The notes: generated from the letters alone by a model not told the origin. A stretch of 6,489 nt of DNA from an uncultured Eubacterium sp. (GCA_910584595.1 CAJUBQ010000158.1:1-6489); one strand, 5' to 3'. Shown: positions 1 to 6,344, counted from the stretch's first letter. Program-made: numbers and translations.

Positions 1-12
1 CCGGTAATCCAG

Positions 13-44
13 AAAAAGCAACACTTTGTCTAAACTGTTGCTTT
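13..44 (-). terminator. terminator-like hairpin inside the left repeat
   Basis: Arms AAAGCAACA (15-23) and TGTTGCTTT (36-44) pair perfectly over nine bases around a 12-base loop. Read on the minus strand, the second arm ends in a run of five T (complement of 13-17). That is the form of a weak intrinsic terminator pointing out of the window. No minus-strand gene lies just inside it, so it may be a structural part of the repeat rather than the terminator of a local gene. Confidence 0.4.
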
Positions 45-73
45 ATTACTTGCCCTACCCCGTGAAAAGTAAC
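14..73. repeat. 60-base repeat, left copy (inverted relative to 6397-6456)
   Basis: This stretch matches the reverse complement of 6397-6456 without gaps, with three mismatches in 60 by hand alignment: two adjacent ones in the hairpin region and one in the run of C residues. Similarity fades beyond position 73. On the outer side both copies have CCGG a little beyond the aligned block. It contains a hairpin with arms 15-23 and 36-44. No reading frame crosses it convincingly. It behaves like one copy of a dispersed element; what family it belongs to is not known from the sequence. Confidence 0.9.
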
Positions 74-130
74 TATTCGTCCACAGCTAAATGCCAGAAG
101 TTTAAAGGTGCCGCCTGGCTTTATCACTGA

Positions 131-158
131 TTGACTTATTTTTACAATTGACTATAAT
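131..158 (+). promoter_or_regulatory. sigma-A-like promoter upstream of the truncated fragment
   Basis: TTGACT at 131-136 and a perfect TATAAT at 153-158 are separated by 16 bases. Transcription would start near 165 and run through the coding fragment ending at 369 and then the intact gene at 433. A second TTGACT at 148-153 lacks a good -10 at the right distance. The promoter may be that of the gene whose remains follow, now serving the downstream SUKH-like gene. Confidence 0.55.
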
Positions 159-240
159 GGTATATAGTTTTGGCATAGATGTACTTTTGTAAGTTTAATG
201 TTTTTAGTGTATAAAACGAACTGCGCAAATAAGGGGCAAT

Positions 241-369
241 TTTACTACAGGTACAACGTTTTCAAATGTTGGCAATTCCGTATATCGTGAATACTATACA
301 AATACTGAATATGGTGTTGATTATACGTGGATATCTAACGCAAAAACTGGTTGGTGGGCTGGATATTAA
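241..369 (+). pseudogene. 5'-truncated coding fragment, C-terminal end of an unknown small protein
   Basis: The frame ending in TAA at 367-369 is open back to a stop at 205-207 and has no ATG, GTG or TTG start. From 241 it encodes 42 residues of protein-like composition, rich in Thr, Tyr, Asn and Gly, including the stretches REYYTNTEYGVDYTWIS and TGWWAGY at the very end. The aromatic, Gly- and Asn-rich C-terminus resembles that of small secreted proteins or bacteriocins, but I do not recognise a family. It lies 63 bases before a SUKH-like gene in the same orientation. The 5' end seems to have been lost, perhaps in an event involving the repeat at 14-73. It could also be a chance open frame; the composition argues moderately against that. 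Confidence 0.45.
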
Positions 370-432
370 AGTCAGCATTTCAAGTATTATATATATGATA
401 TTCTTTAACAAAAACGAAAGGAATTGAAATCA

Positions 433-951
433 ATGAACTGTACATCTTACACAAAATTTCAAGAATTAAAGCTGGACACATCCTGTATTGGATTATCTCT
501 TGAGGAAACACAGGAATATTTTTGTACCCCGCTGGGAGCGGAGGTAATTGGTTGGGACAACAGTATTCATTATTGTTTTATTCAAGGATTTGATGAGATA
601 GTATTTGCTGTAAATCCTGAAACTTGTTGTGAGTATTATGTTTATCCAATAGCAAGGAATTTTAACGACTTTTTAAGCCTTATACTTGCAGTAAAAAGTA
701 CAAACGTATTACAGCAAATCATTCAATGGGACAAACAGCAGTTTACGGATTTTGTTTGTTCGCCGGATGAGATTGCATATACTTTCCAAACAGAGGTAAA
801 GAATGTTCTGTCTGAAATTCAGACAAATTTGGGAATCGTTCCAATGCAAAATCCTTTTGAGTATGTAAAGGACCTTCAAAAAACATTTTTATACGATCAG
901 ATAATTTTTAGTGATGAGTTTTATGATTTGACAGGAATTGAGAAACCCTGA
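433..951 (+). CDS. SMI1/KNR4 (SUKH)-like small protein
   Basis: This gene encodes a soluble acidic protein of 172 residues with no signal peptide or membrane segment. The pattern resembles SMI1/KNR4 (SUKH) proteins: an N-terminal helix ending at TSCIGLSLEE, Trp41 near the start of the core, a strand FDEIVFAVNP (53-62), then YPIARNFNDFLSLIL (71-85) leading into the helical C-terminal half. SUKH proteins often serve as immunity partners of nuclease or deaminase toxins, and many others are orphan genes of unknown role. The ATG at 433 is chosen because AAAGGA (417-422) lies 10 bases before it; a TTG at 424 in the same frame would almost touch that site. A truncated coding fragment precedes it and a strong terminator follows directly, so it may be the surviving immunity gene of a decayed pair. 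The family assignment comes from remembered sequence pattern, not from a search. Confidence 0.7.
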   Translation: MNCTSYTKFQELKLDTSCIGLSLEETQEYFCTPLGAEVIGWDNSIHYCFIQGFDEIVFAVNPETCCEYYVYPIARNFNDFLSLILAVKSTNVLQQIIQWDKQQFTDFVCSPDEIAYTFQTEVKNVLSEIQTNLGIVPMQNPFEYVKDLQKTFLYDQIIFSDEFYDLTGIEKP

Positions 952-965
952 TAAGATTTCAGGAG

Positions 966-1015
966 AACGGATACCGCTGCAAATAAGTAATATTGTAGCG
1001 GTATCCGTTTTTTTT
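966..1015 (+). terminator. strong intrinsic terminator after the SUKH-like gene
   Basis: Arms 966-982 and 993-1009 pair over 17 bases with a single C-to-T difference, which pairs as G-U in the RNA. The loop is 10 bases and the second arm runs straight into eight T (1008-1015). It starts 14 bases after the stop codon and isolates the left-end locus from the DUF3810 gene. Confidence 0.93.
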
Positions 1016-1106
1016 GTGTCTAAGAGATCACATCCAATCCTATTTCCAAACTGTTTTATGTTGTCAAATAGCAAAAATTGGAAAGGTAATTCAGCATCAG
1101 CTGCGA

Positions 1107-1135
1107 TAGACAGCAATATCGTTATATGATATAAT
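1107..1135 (+). promoter_or_regulatory. sigma-A-like promoter of the DUF3810 gene
   Basis: TAGACA (1107-1112, five of six consensus bases) and TATAAT (1130-1135) are separated by 17 bases. A start near 1142 would give a leader of about 68 bases before the ATG at 1210. A weaker alternative, TTGATG (1138-1143) with TATCTA (1161-1166), lies just downstream. Confidence 0.65.
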
Positions 1136-1209
1136 TTTTGATGTAAAATCAGTAAATTTTTATCTATATTTTTCTGTATAAATTTATAGTTGTAGAAAGC
1201 AGGCGAAAA

Positions 1210-2346
1210 ATGAAAACGTGGAAGATTTCAGAGAAACTACGAATGACGCATTACCGGTGCATGTTGTTTTTAATTCTGGCAATCACGGCTGTTCACATTA
1301 CGGCGTGGAATTCCAGGGTTTTTACGGATTGGTACCGGCTGCATATATTTCCGATTTGGACGAATCTGCTCGGACGGATATCTGATTTGTATTCCGGGTC
1401 TGTAGGTGAAATTTTGATTTTTGCAGGGATTTGTCTTGTACTGCTGGAGATCGTGCTGCTGCCTTTGTTTGCTGTCAGGCGGAGCCGTTTTTGGAAGTAT
1501 CGTACGTGGAATATCAGGCTGCTTTGCTGGATTTTTGTATACATATATGGAACGGAAACATTGAACTGCTTTGTGATGTATCATGCGTCGACCGTAGAAG
1601 AACAGTATTTTGAACAAAAAGACGATTACGGCAGGGAGGAGCTAATGGCGGCATATACGCAGGTGGTTACAAAGGCGAATGAACTGTCAAATCAGGTGAA
1701 ACGGTCGGCAGATGGAACTCCGGTCTATGATGGGTCCGAAGAAGAACTGTATGAGCAGTGCATGAAGGCGATGCAGGCACAGGGAAAGGTATATCCTTAT
1801 CTGGCAGGACATTATCCGGATCCGAAACCAATTCGCGCCTCTCATTTTATGAGTCAGCAGCATTTGCTTGGCATTTATTTTCCGTTTACAATGGAAGCAA
1901 ATTATAATACGGTGATGTATCCGGTAAATGTGCCTGCGACGATCTGTCATGAATATTCGCATTTAAAAGGAATTATTTTAGAGGACGAAGCTAATTATTT
2001 TGGATTTGCCGCCTGCATAGAAGCAGAAGACATTTATTTGCAGTATTCCGGTTACTTAAGTGTATTAGGTTATCTGGCAAGGCAGGTCAGAACGAGTGTG
2101 CCGGAGGAAATACGGCAGACGATGGTAACTGCAAATGAGCAGGTATGCAAAGACGATGTGTTTTTGACACAGGAGCAGTGGAAACAGGTTGAAAAGAAAG
2201 CGGTTTTTTCTACAGAGACAGTTAATAAGGCTACGAATGTATTTTTAGAGACAAATCTTACGATGAATGGCGTGGAAGATGGCATTCACAGTTATAGCAG
2301 GGTTGTGCGTCTGGTCGTGCGGTATTATGCTGAAAAAGGAGATTAG
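1210..2346 (+). CDS. DUF3810-type membrane-anchored zincin metallopeptidase
   Basis: The product has 378 residues and the layout of the DUF3810 family. Three hydrophobic segments lie in the N-terminal third (about 17-33, 66-89 and 101-118). They are followed by a large domain with a zinc-peptidase signature, HEYSH at 247-251. EDEAN follows at 258-262, with Glu260 the likely third zinc ligand, and the next residues are NYFGFAAC. The closing stretch DGIHSYSRVVRLVVRYY is also usual for the family. The catalytic domain probably faces outside; the substrate of the family is unknown. The ATG at 1210 has a modest GCAGG site at 1199-1203. It has its own promoter and stands between a terminator and the promoter of the next gene, so it is probably monocistronic. 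The HExxH motif and the acidic residue are both intact, so an active enzyme is expected, but this is inference from motifs. Confidence 0.85.
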   Translation: MKTWKISEKLRMTHYRCMLFLILAITAVHITAWNSRVFTDWYRLHIFPIWTNLLGRISDLYSGSVGEILIFAGICLVLLEIVLLPLFAVRRSRFWKYRTWNIRLLCWIFVYIYGTETLNCFVMYHASTVEEQYFEQKDDYGREELMAAYTQVVTKANELSNQVKRSADGTPVYDGSEEELYEQCMKAMQAQGKVYPYLAGHYPDPKPIRASHFMSQQHLLGIYFPFTMEANYNTVMYPVNVPATICHEYSHLKGIILEDEANYFGFAACIEAEDIYLQYSGYLSVLGYLARQVRTSVPEEIRQTMVTANEQVCKDDVFLTQEQWKQVEKKAVFSTETVNKATNVFLETNLTMNGVEDGIHSYSRVVRLVVRYYAEKGD

Positions 2347-2355
2347 ACAACCGGC

Positions 2356-2384
2356 TGGACAAAATGCTTAGAACATAGTACAAT
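2356..2384 (+). promoter_or_regulatory. sigma-A-like promoter of the PocR-MCP gene
   Basis: TGGACA (2356-2361) and TACAAT (2379-2384) are each one base from consensus, with a 17-base spacer. It begins ten bases after the DUF3810 stop codon. A start near 2391 leaves a leader of about 45 bases before the GTG at 2437. It would also place the in-frame ATG at 2410 very close to the transcript 5' end without a good ribosome binding site. Confidence 0.6.
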
Positions 2385-2421
2385 AGCATAGGAATTTATT
2401 TCTGAAAGTATGGAGGAGAAT

Positions 2422-2439
2422 AAGGAGGAACTATTTGTG
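2422..2439 (+). promoter_or_regulatory. ribosome binding site that decides a GTG start
   Basis: AAGGAGG at 2422-2428 is followed by eight bases and then GTG (2437-2439). The in-frame ATG at 2410 lies upstream of this site and has only GAAAG before it. This favours the GTG start, and automated gene calls that extend to the ATG would be nine residues too long. Confidence 0.75.
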
Positions 2440-3207
2440 AAAATACAGGATTTTGCGGATATGCAGCAATTTGAGCAGATTATTTCAAATTGGGCGGTTG
2501 CAACGGGGCTTGCAGCAGTTGCAATTGACATAGATGGAAAATATATTTCCAGGCAATATAATTTTACTGATTTTTGCAAGGCGATGCGGGCAAATCCAAA
2601 AGGAAATGCAAAATGTGAAAAATGTGATAAAGAAGCGCAGGGCGTTTATCACTGTCATGCCGGTTTGATTGATTTTGCAGTTGATTTGGTTGTGAACGGT
2701 GAAAAGGTGGGCAGTGTGTTAGGCGGACAGGTGATGCCTTCGAATCCGGATGAAGAAGAATGTAAAAAAATTGCTGCAGAGCTTGGTATGAATGAAAAGG
2801 ATTATATGAAAGCGATACATAAGGTAAACGTCCGTTCCAAAGAAGTCATTCAAGCGTCTGTCGATATGCTTGACAGTGTTGCAAATAGTTTTATTCATGC
2901 TGAATATGCGAGAAATCAGACGAAGCAAATTTTTACAAATCTTGTGGACGGTGTGAACGAGACGAATGAACTGATAGAAACGATCAAAAAAGAAACCGGA
3001 ACGCTGCGTTCGATCCAAAGCCGTCAGAAAATATTAGCTTTGAATGCAAGTATCGAAGCAGCGAGAGCAGGAGATATCGGCGCAGGGTTTGCAGTCGTAG
3101 CAAGTGAAGTAGGCAAACTGTCAGAACGCAGTTCGGTGGTAAATAAAAATATTGAAGACGTAGTAAACAGAATTTCACAAATAGTATCTGCGATGCAGCA
3201 GAAATAA
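2437..3207 (+). CDS. soluble mini-chemoreceptor: PocR sensory domain with MCP signalling tip
   Basis: The 256-residue product has a PocR-type ligand-binding domain (about 5-150) and a short piece of the MCP signalling domain (about 160-256). The PocR part shows the Cys pattern C47, CEKC (60-63) and YHCHAG (71-76), followed by IDFAVDLVVNGEKVGSVLGG. The second part carries the receptor hairpin tip, ILALNASIEAARAGD and GAGFAVVASEVGKLSERS, which in chemoreceptors contacts CheA and CheW. There is no membrane segment, no HAMP and no room for a normal methylation region, so this is a cytoplasmic receptor of the short class that includes YfmS-like proteins. GTG is chosen as start because AAGGAGG (2422-2428) lies eight bases before it. 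The in-frame ATG at 2410 would add nine residues but has no good site. PocR domains sense small metabolites; the conserved cysteines could bind a metal, which is inference. It may act on a CheA pathway or on another partner. Confidence 0.88.
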   Translation: MKIQDFADMQQFEQIISNWAVATGLAAVAIDIDGKYISRQYNFTDFCKAMRANPKGNAKCEKCDKEAQGVYHCHAGLIDFAVDLVVNGEKVGSVLGGQVMPSNPDEEECKKIAAELGMNEKDYMKAIHKVNVRSKEVIQASVDMLDSVANSFIHAEYARNQTKQIFTNLVDGVNETNELIETIKKETGTLRSIQSRQKILALNASIEAARAGDIGAGFAVVASEVGKLSERSSVVNKNIEDVVNRISQIVSAMQQK

Positions 3208-3444
3208 AGTACAAACGCAAACGTTTCTTTCCATAAATTTCCGGCAATCGACACGTAAAAAATGCAATACTCTTTCGTACCTTTTAAGGTAACCTTAATA
3301 AAGCGTACTTATGATTAGAATCTGGTAAATATAACCTGAACAGTCATGGAGAATATGAAGCATTATAGGAATGTTTTTAACCTGTAAGGATACTTAAGGA
3401 CCATTTAGAAATTAAGGATAAAAGGATAGAAGGAGTTACGGACG
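3208..3444. other. 237-base intergenic spacer before the lysozyme gene, mostly unexplained
   Basis: No open frame of note lies here. A weak hairpin AAACG-CAAA-CGTTT (3213-3226) follows the PocR-MCP stop and lacks a proper T tract. TTAAGG-TAA-CCTTAA (3284-3298) forms a six-base stem, and part of it can pair instead with TACCTT at 3278-3283. TATAAC (3330-3335) is a possible -10 without a convincing -35. I see no riboswitch signature I know. The lysozyme promoter must lie here, but I cannot place it firmly. Confidence 0.5.
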
Positions 3445-5163
3445 ATGCGGAAAAAAAGAATTTTAGCAGGTGCATTAGGATGCATGTTAGCATGCAGCCA
3501 GCCTATCGGATATTTTGTGGCAGCAGAAATCCCGCAGGTGCAAAATATCAACCAAAATGAAAATCGAAGCATGGAACAAATACAAGAAAATCTTCCAAAA
3601 ACGCCGGATGAACTTGTACCGGATGAACAGGATCCGGATTATGTTAAAATGTTGTTTCAAAAGGAAAATGAAAAAGAGCAACAATCTGCTCCGTTTTCAT
3701 TGAACAGTGTGGAAGCAAAGACGACAAAAAGTCCATTTACGGGATTGGTTTATACGCATGCGGCACAGCTTAGCGACTGTGAGATTGTAAATGGAATTGA
3801 TGTTTCTAAGTGGCAGGCGGAGATTAATTGGAAAAAGGTCAAAGCAGCAGGGGTTAAATTTGTATTTATCCGCTGTGGATATACTGCGTTATCAGATAAG
3901 TTTGCCATGTATGAAGATGAGTATTTCAGAAAAAATATTCAGGGGGCATACGATGCAGGGATTGAAGTTGGCATTTACTTTTTCTCAAATTCAATTACTA
4001 CAAGTGAGGCAAAACAAGAAGCAAAGAAAACATTGGAACTGATTTCAGATTATAAGCATATGATTACACTTCCGGTTGTCTATGATTTTGAGGCATTTTC
4101 GAATGCATATCGTGCATATGGACTGTCAAAAGCGCAGGTGACGAAAAATACAATTGCCTATTCGGATTTGATCCGGCAGGCTGGGTTTACGCCAATGTAT
4201 TATGGAAGCCCGAATTTTTTGGAAAGTTCTTTTGATGTGGCGCAGCTGACAAATTATGACTGCTGGCTGGCAAATTATACGACAAAGACAACTTACAGGG
4301 GAGATTACATATATTGGCAGTATTCCAGTACCGGACAGGTAGACGGAATTGTTGGAAATGTAGACTGTAATTTCTTTTATTCCGGCAAGGCCGGGGAAAT
4401 TGAAGATCCGGATTTGGACCCGGATGATTTTGAAGAAGGGTTCGGTCCGGTCAGCGGACTTATGATGGCAGATCATGATACTACAGAGATTACGATTCAG
4501 TGGGATCCGCTCGAAGAAGCAGATGGATACAAGATTTACCGGAGCAAGTCTTATGGCGGCGCTTATAAGCAGCTGAAAACGATTAACTGGAATGAAGTGA
4601 CAGCCTATACCGATGCTACCGTTATGGAGTCAGAAGGGCGCCAGTATTATTATAAAGTAGTTCCTTTTCTTTTAGATGAAGATGGAAATATGAAATATGG
4701 CACAGAATCGGATATTTTAACGGCGCATACACAACGTGAGCATTCCTTCCGCTTAAAGACAACTTCGAATGTACATTTAAGAGAGCAGGCAGGCACAGAA
4801 TATCCGTCTGTTGCGGTTGTTCCATCAGGAACAGGGCTGCCATTTTATAAATTTACGCTGTCTACATTAGATAAAAAATGGTATAAAGTCACTTACAGTC
4901 AAAATGGAGAATCTTACACAGGCTACTTGTCAGGGAGTTATGTAACAATTTATACGTATGGAAAGACAACGAAAAATGTGAATGTGCGTTCCGGAGCAGG
5001 ATTGAATTATAAAATACAAAGAACGATTCCAAATGGAACAAAAGTTACGATCGCAGGCAGTAGTAAAACTGTAGCAGGAACAAAGTGGAGTAAGGTCAAA
5101 TACGCACTAAAAGGAAAGAACTATTCCGGGTACATTCCAACAAAATATATACAGCAGACTTAA
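3445..5163 (+). CDS. secreted GH25 muramidase with fibronectin-like and two SH3-like domains
   Basis: The 572-residue product is an exported cell-wall hydrolase. Residues 1-27 form a signal peptide (MRKKR, hydrophobic core, VAA before a likely cut at 27/28). A polar linker of about 85 residues follows. The GH25 barrel spans about 115-312, with NGIDVSKWQ (Asp119), VVYDFEAF (Asp214 and Glu216, the expected catalytic pair) and a closing NVDCNFFY. GH25 enzymes cut the beta-1,4 bond between N-acetylmuramic acid and N-acetylglucosamine. After an acidic linker (318-331) comes a fibronectin type III-like domain (about 335-428), then two bacterial SH3 domains (about 436-502 and 507-570; NVHLREQAG and NVNVRSGAG) that probably bind peptidoglycan. 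AAGGAG at 3430-3435 is nine bases from the ATG. Nothing phage-like such as a holin is nearby, so a housekeeping or competition role is more likely than lysis. All key residues are present. Confidence 0.93.
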   Translation: MRKKRILAGALGCMLACSQPIGYFVAAEIPQVQNINQNENRSMEQIQENLPKTPDELVPDEQDPDYVKMLFQKENEKEQQSAPFSLNSVEAKTTKSPFTGLVYTHAAQLSDCEIVNGIDVSKWQAEINWKKVKAAGVKFVFIRCGYTALSDKFAMYEDEYFRKNIQGAYDAGIEVGIYFFSNSITTSEAKQEAKKTLELISDYKHMITLPVVYDFEAFSNAYRAYGLSKAQVTKNTIAYSDLIRQAGFTPMYYGSPNFLESSFDVAQLTNYDCWLANYTTKTTYRGDYIYWQYSSTGQVDGIVGNVDCNFFYSGKAGEIEDPDLDPDDFEEGFGPVSGLMMADHDTTEITIQWDPLEEADGYKIYRSKSYGGAYKQLKTINWNEVTAYTDATVMESEGRQYYYKVVPFLLDEDGNMKYGTESDILTAHTQREHSFRLKTTSNVHLREQAGTEYPSVAVVPSGTGLPFYKFTLSTLDKKWYKVTYSQNGESYTGYLSGSYVTIYTYGKTTKNVNVRSGAGLNYKIQRTIPNGTKVTIAGSSKTVAGTKWSKVKYALKGKNYSGYIPTKYIQQT

Positions 5164-5192
5164 TATGGGCTGAAACAAAAGGAGCGGGGAGA

Positions 5193-5489
5193 ATGGGTAA
5201 AGATCTCAGGACGGAGGCAACAGATCGGTTGTTTGATGCGATACTGACTCTTAAAAACAGAGAAGAATGTTATCGTTTTTTTGAAGATGTGTGTACAGTA
5301 AATGAGCTGCAGGCGCTTTCACAGCGTTTCGAAGTGGCGCATATGCTGCGTAACAGTCAAACGTATATGGATATCGCAGAGACAACAGGGGCTTCCACAG
5401 CAACGATCAGCAGAGTGAATCGATCATTGAATTACGGTCACGATGGATATGACCTGGTCATTGGACGTTTAAGTGAGAATAAGCAGTAA
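5193..5489 (+). CDS. YerC/YecD family TrpR-like DNA-binding protein
   Basis: The 98-residue product belongs to the Trp repressor superfamily in its YerC/YecD form. It opens with a helical part containing LFDAILTLKNREECYRFF. The shared core NELQALSQRFEVAHMLR (about 37-53) is followed by the helix-turn-helix MDIAETTGASTATISRVNR (59-77). The full-length family size is about 100 residues, so it is intact. It is not expected to sense tryptophan merely because of its fold; the regulon of this family is poorly defined. AAGGAG (5179-5184) lies eight bases before the ATG. It begins 29 bases after the lysozyme stop with no terminator visible between, so the two are probably cotranscribed. In Bacillus subtilis yerC sits upstream of pcrB-pcrA; no such genes are seen here. 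Confidence 0.93.
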   Translation: MGKDLRTEATDRLFDAILTLKNREECYRFFEDVCTVNELQALSQRFEVAHMLRNSQTYMDIAETTGASTATISRVNRSLNYGHDGYDLVIGRLSENKQ

Positions 5490-5507
5490 TGAGCGATAGA
5501 ATTTAAC

Positions 5508-5521
5508 AGAATCCGGATTCT
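5508..5521. repeat. 14-base perfect palindrome downstream of yerC
   Basis: AGAATCCGGATTCT is fully self-complementary and starts 18 bases after the yerC stop. As a hairpin it would have at most a five-base stem with a CCGG loop, and the T run after it (5530-5533) is poor. It could be a weak terminator or a protein site. A near-copy of its first 12 bases, with one mismatch, recurs at 5641-5652 on the far side of the fold-back element. Confidence 0.5.
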
Positions 5522-5560
5522 TGTATTCGTTTTATGATATGTAGTTTGAAAGCGAATATA

Positions 5561-5639
5561 AGGAACTGTTCAGAAATAACTTTTCATAGTGCGCAGGATT
5601 TTTCTTCGCACTATGAAAAGTTATTTCTGAACAGTTCCT
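5561..5639. repeat. 79-base fold-back element, possible MITE
   Basis: The arms 5561-5593 and 5607-5639 are perfect inverted repeats of 33 bases around a 13-base loop. The outer bases read GGAACTGTTCAG, which resembles an insertion-sequence terminus. TAA occurs at 5559-5561 and again at 5639-5641, which could be a three-base target duplication, though weak evidence in AT-rich DNA. It lies between convergent yerC and the DUF1836 gene and may stop transcription in both directions, but neither side carries the T tract of an intrinsic terminator. A 33-base perfect stem is much longer than a terminator needs, which favours a mobile origin. Confidence 0.8.
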
Positions 5640-5670
5640 AAGAACCCGGATTTATTTTAGGAGGGGAATC

Positions 5671-6309
5671 TTATTTTTTTCTGCTTTCTTTAGAAGTTTT
5701 CCTGTTTTTTTCTTCCGGTTTTTTCATAAGCTTTGCATCAATAATTTTTTCAATGAGCATGCGTTTTACATATACGTCAAAGCTGAGCATACATAAAAAA
5801 GAAAACAGCTGCAGATTTTCCCGCTCCTGTGATGGGGCCTGCGGAAACGTATGACTGCTCGTATTGAATTTGCGGGTAATATCTTTTGCAAGCATACCGG
5901 CTTCCTCTTTTTCCAAACCAAACACTTCTTCATAGATTGCAGTCAGATCCAGATCGCCATTTTTGGAAAAATAGCGGTCGGTTATTGGATTTAAAAGATT
6001 TTGGATATCATTAATACTTAAAATCCCTTTGAAATAATAAATAAAAATGAGTGTCAGCAAATGTTCTTTGGAATATTTTTTTTTATCCGGCGCTGGCAGA
6101 AGGTTATTTTTTGTATAATTATTAATCATCGTTTTTGTCAGTATCTTGTCATCCGGGTACCGCTTGGTTTCGGCAAGCTGTTCATTCATAAATGTCGTTA
6201 CCTGGTCCATATACAGATCTATATTAGGGATGTCCTCAGGCTTGATATAATCAATGCGGTTCAGACTGGCTAAGATACTGTTCAAAAGATCTTTTTCATC
6301 TATTGTCAT
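5671..6309 (-). CDS. DUF1836 family protein, MerR-like helix-turn-helix
   Basis: The 212-residue product matches the DUF1836 family. The conserved block runs from about 38 to 140 and holds a MerR-like winged-helix pattern: YPDDKILTKTMINNYTKNNL (51-70), then LPAPDKKKYSKEHL and a helix IFIYYFKGILSINDIQNLL. The last 20 residues are strongly basic. Function is unknown; the helix-turn-helix suggests a transcription regulator. The start is the ATG at 6309-6307, because AGAGGTGA precedes it by four bases (GAGG about seven). The frame stays open for 45 codons further upstream, but that part runs through the promoter and the 60-base repeat and should not be translated. Promoter and dyad are listed separately. 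The gene points toward yerC, with the fold-back element between them. Confidence 0.85.
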   Translation of the reverse strand: MTIDEKDLLNSILASLNRIDYIKPEDIPNIDLYMDQVTTFMNEQLAETKRYPDDKILTKTMINNYTKNNLLPAPDKKKYSKEHLLTLIFIYYFKGILSINDIQNLLNPITDRYFSKNGDLDLTAIYEEVFGLEKEEAGMLAKDITRKFNTSSHTFPQAPSQERENLQLFSFLCMLSFDVYVKRMLIEKIIDAKLMKKPEEKNRKTSKESRKK

Positions 6310-6325
6310 ATAATCACCTCTATGA

Positions 6326-6344
6326 TTGATTATATAGTAATCAA
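6326..6344. promoter_or_regulatory. 7-5-7 dyad over the DUF1836 -10, candidate operator
   Basis: TTGATTA (6326-6332) and TAATCAA (6338-6344) are exact inverted repeats with five bases between. The dyad covers the whole -10 hexamer and part of the spacer. Its size and place suit a dimeric repressor. Because the DUF1836 product carries a MerR-like helix-turn-helix, autoregulation is the simplest guess. Confidence 0.55.

Noticed and set aside
198..290. A 30-codon frame starting with ATG at 198 that overlaps the truncated fragment
   Set aside because: It is in another frame, has no good ribosome binding site, and its composition is less protein-like than the frame ending at 369.
938..1129. Small plus-strand frame of 63 codons after the SUKH-like gene
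   Set aside because: It runs through the terminator hairpin and overlaps the preceding stop; no ribosome binding site or protein-like pattern.
1270..1617. Minus-strand open frame of 115 codons
   Set aside because: It lies wholly inside the DUF3810 gene on the opposite strand, has a low-complexity, basic composition and no ribosome binding site. It is a shadow frame.
3208..3444. Cyclic-di-AMP or cyclic-di-GMP riboswitch ahead of the lysozyme
   Set aside because: The conserved blocks of those classes could not be found, and the spacer is AT-rich with only short stems.
3445..3501. Lipoprotein signal at Cys13 or Cys17 of the lysozyme
   Set aside because: The residues before both cysteines do not fit a lipobox, and a normal signal peptidase site (VAA) follows at residues 25-27.
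3445..5163. Phage endolysin
   Set aside because: It has a signal peptide, a long multi-domain C-terminus and no holin or other phage genes near it.
5561..5639. Simple rho-independent terminator for yerC or the DUF1836 gene
   Set aside because: The stem is far longer than needed and neither arm is followed by a T run on its strand, although it could still impede transcription.
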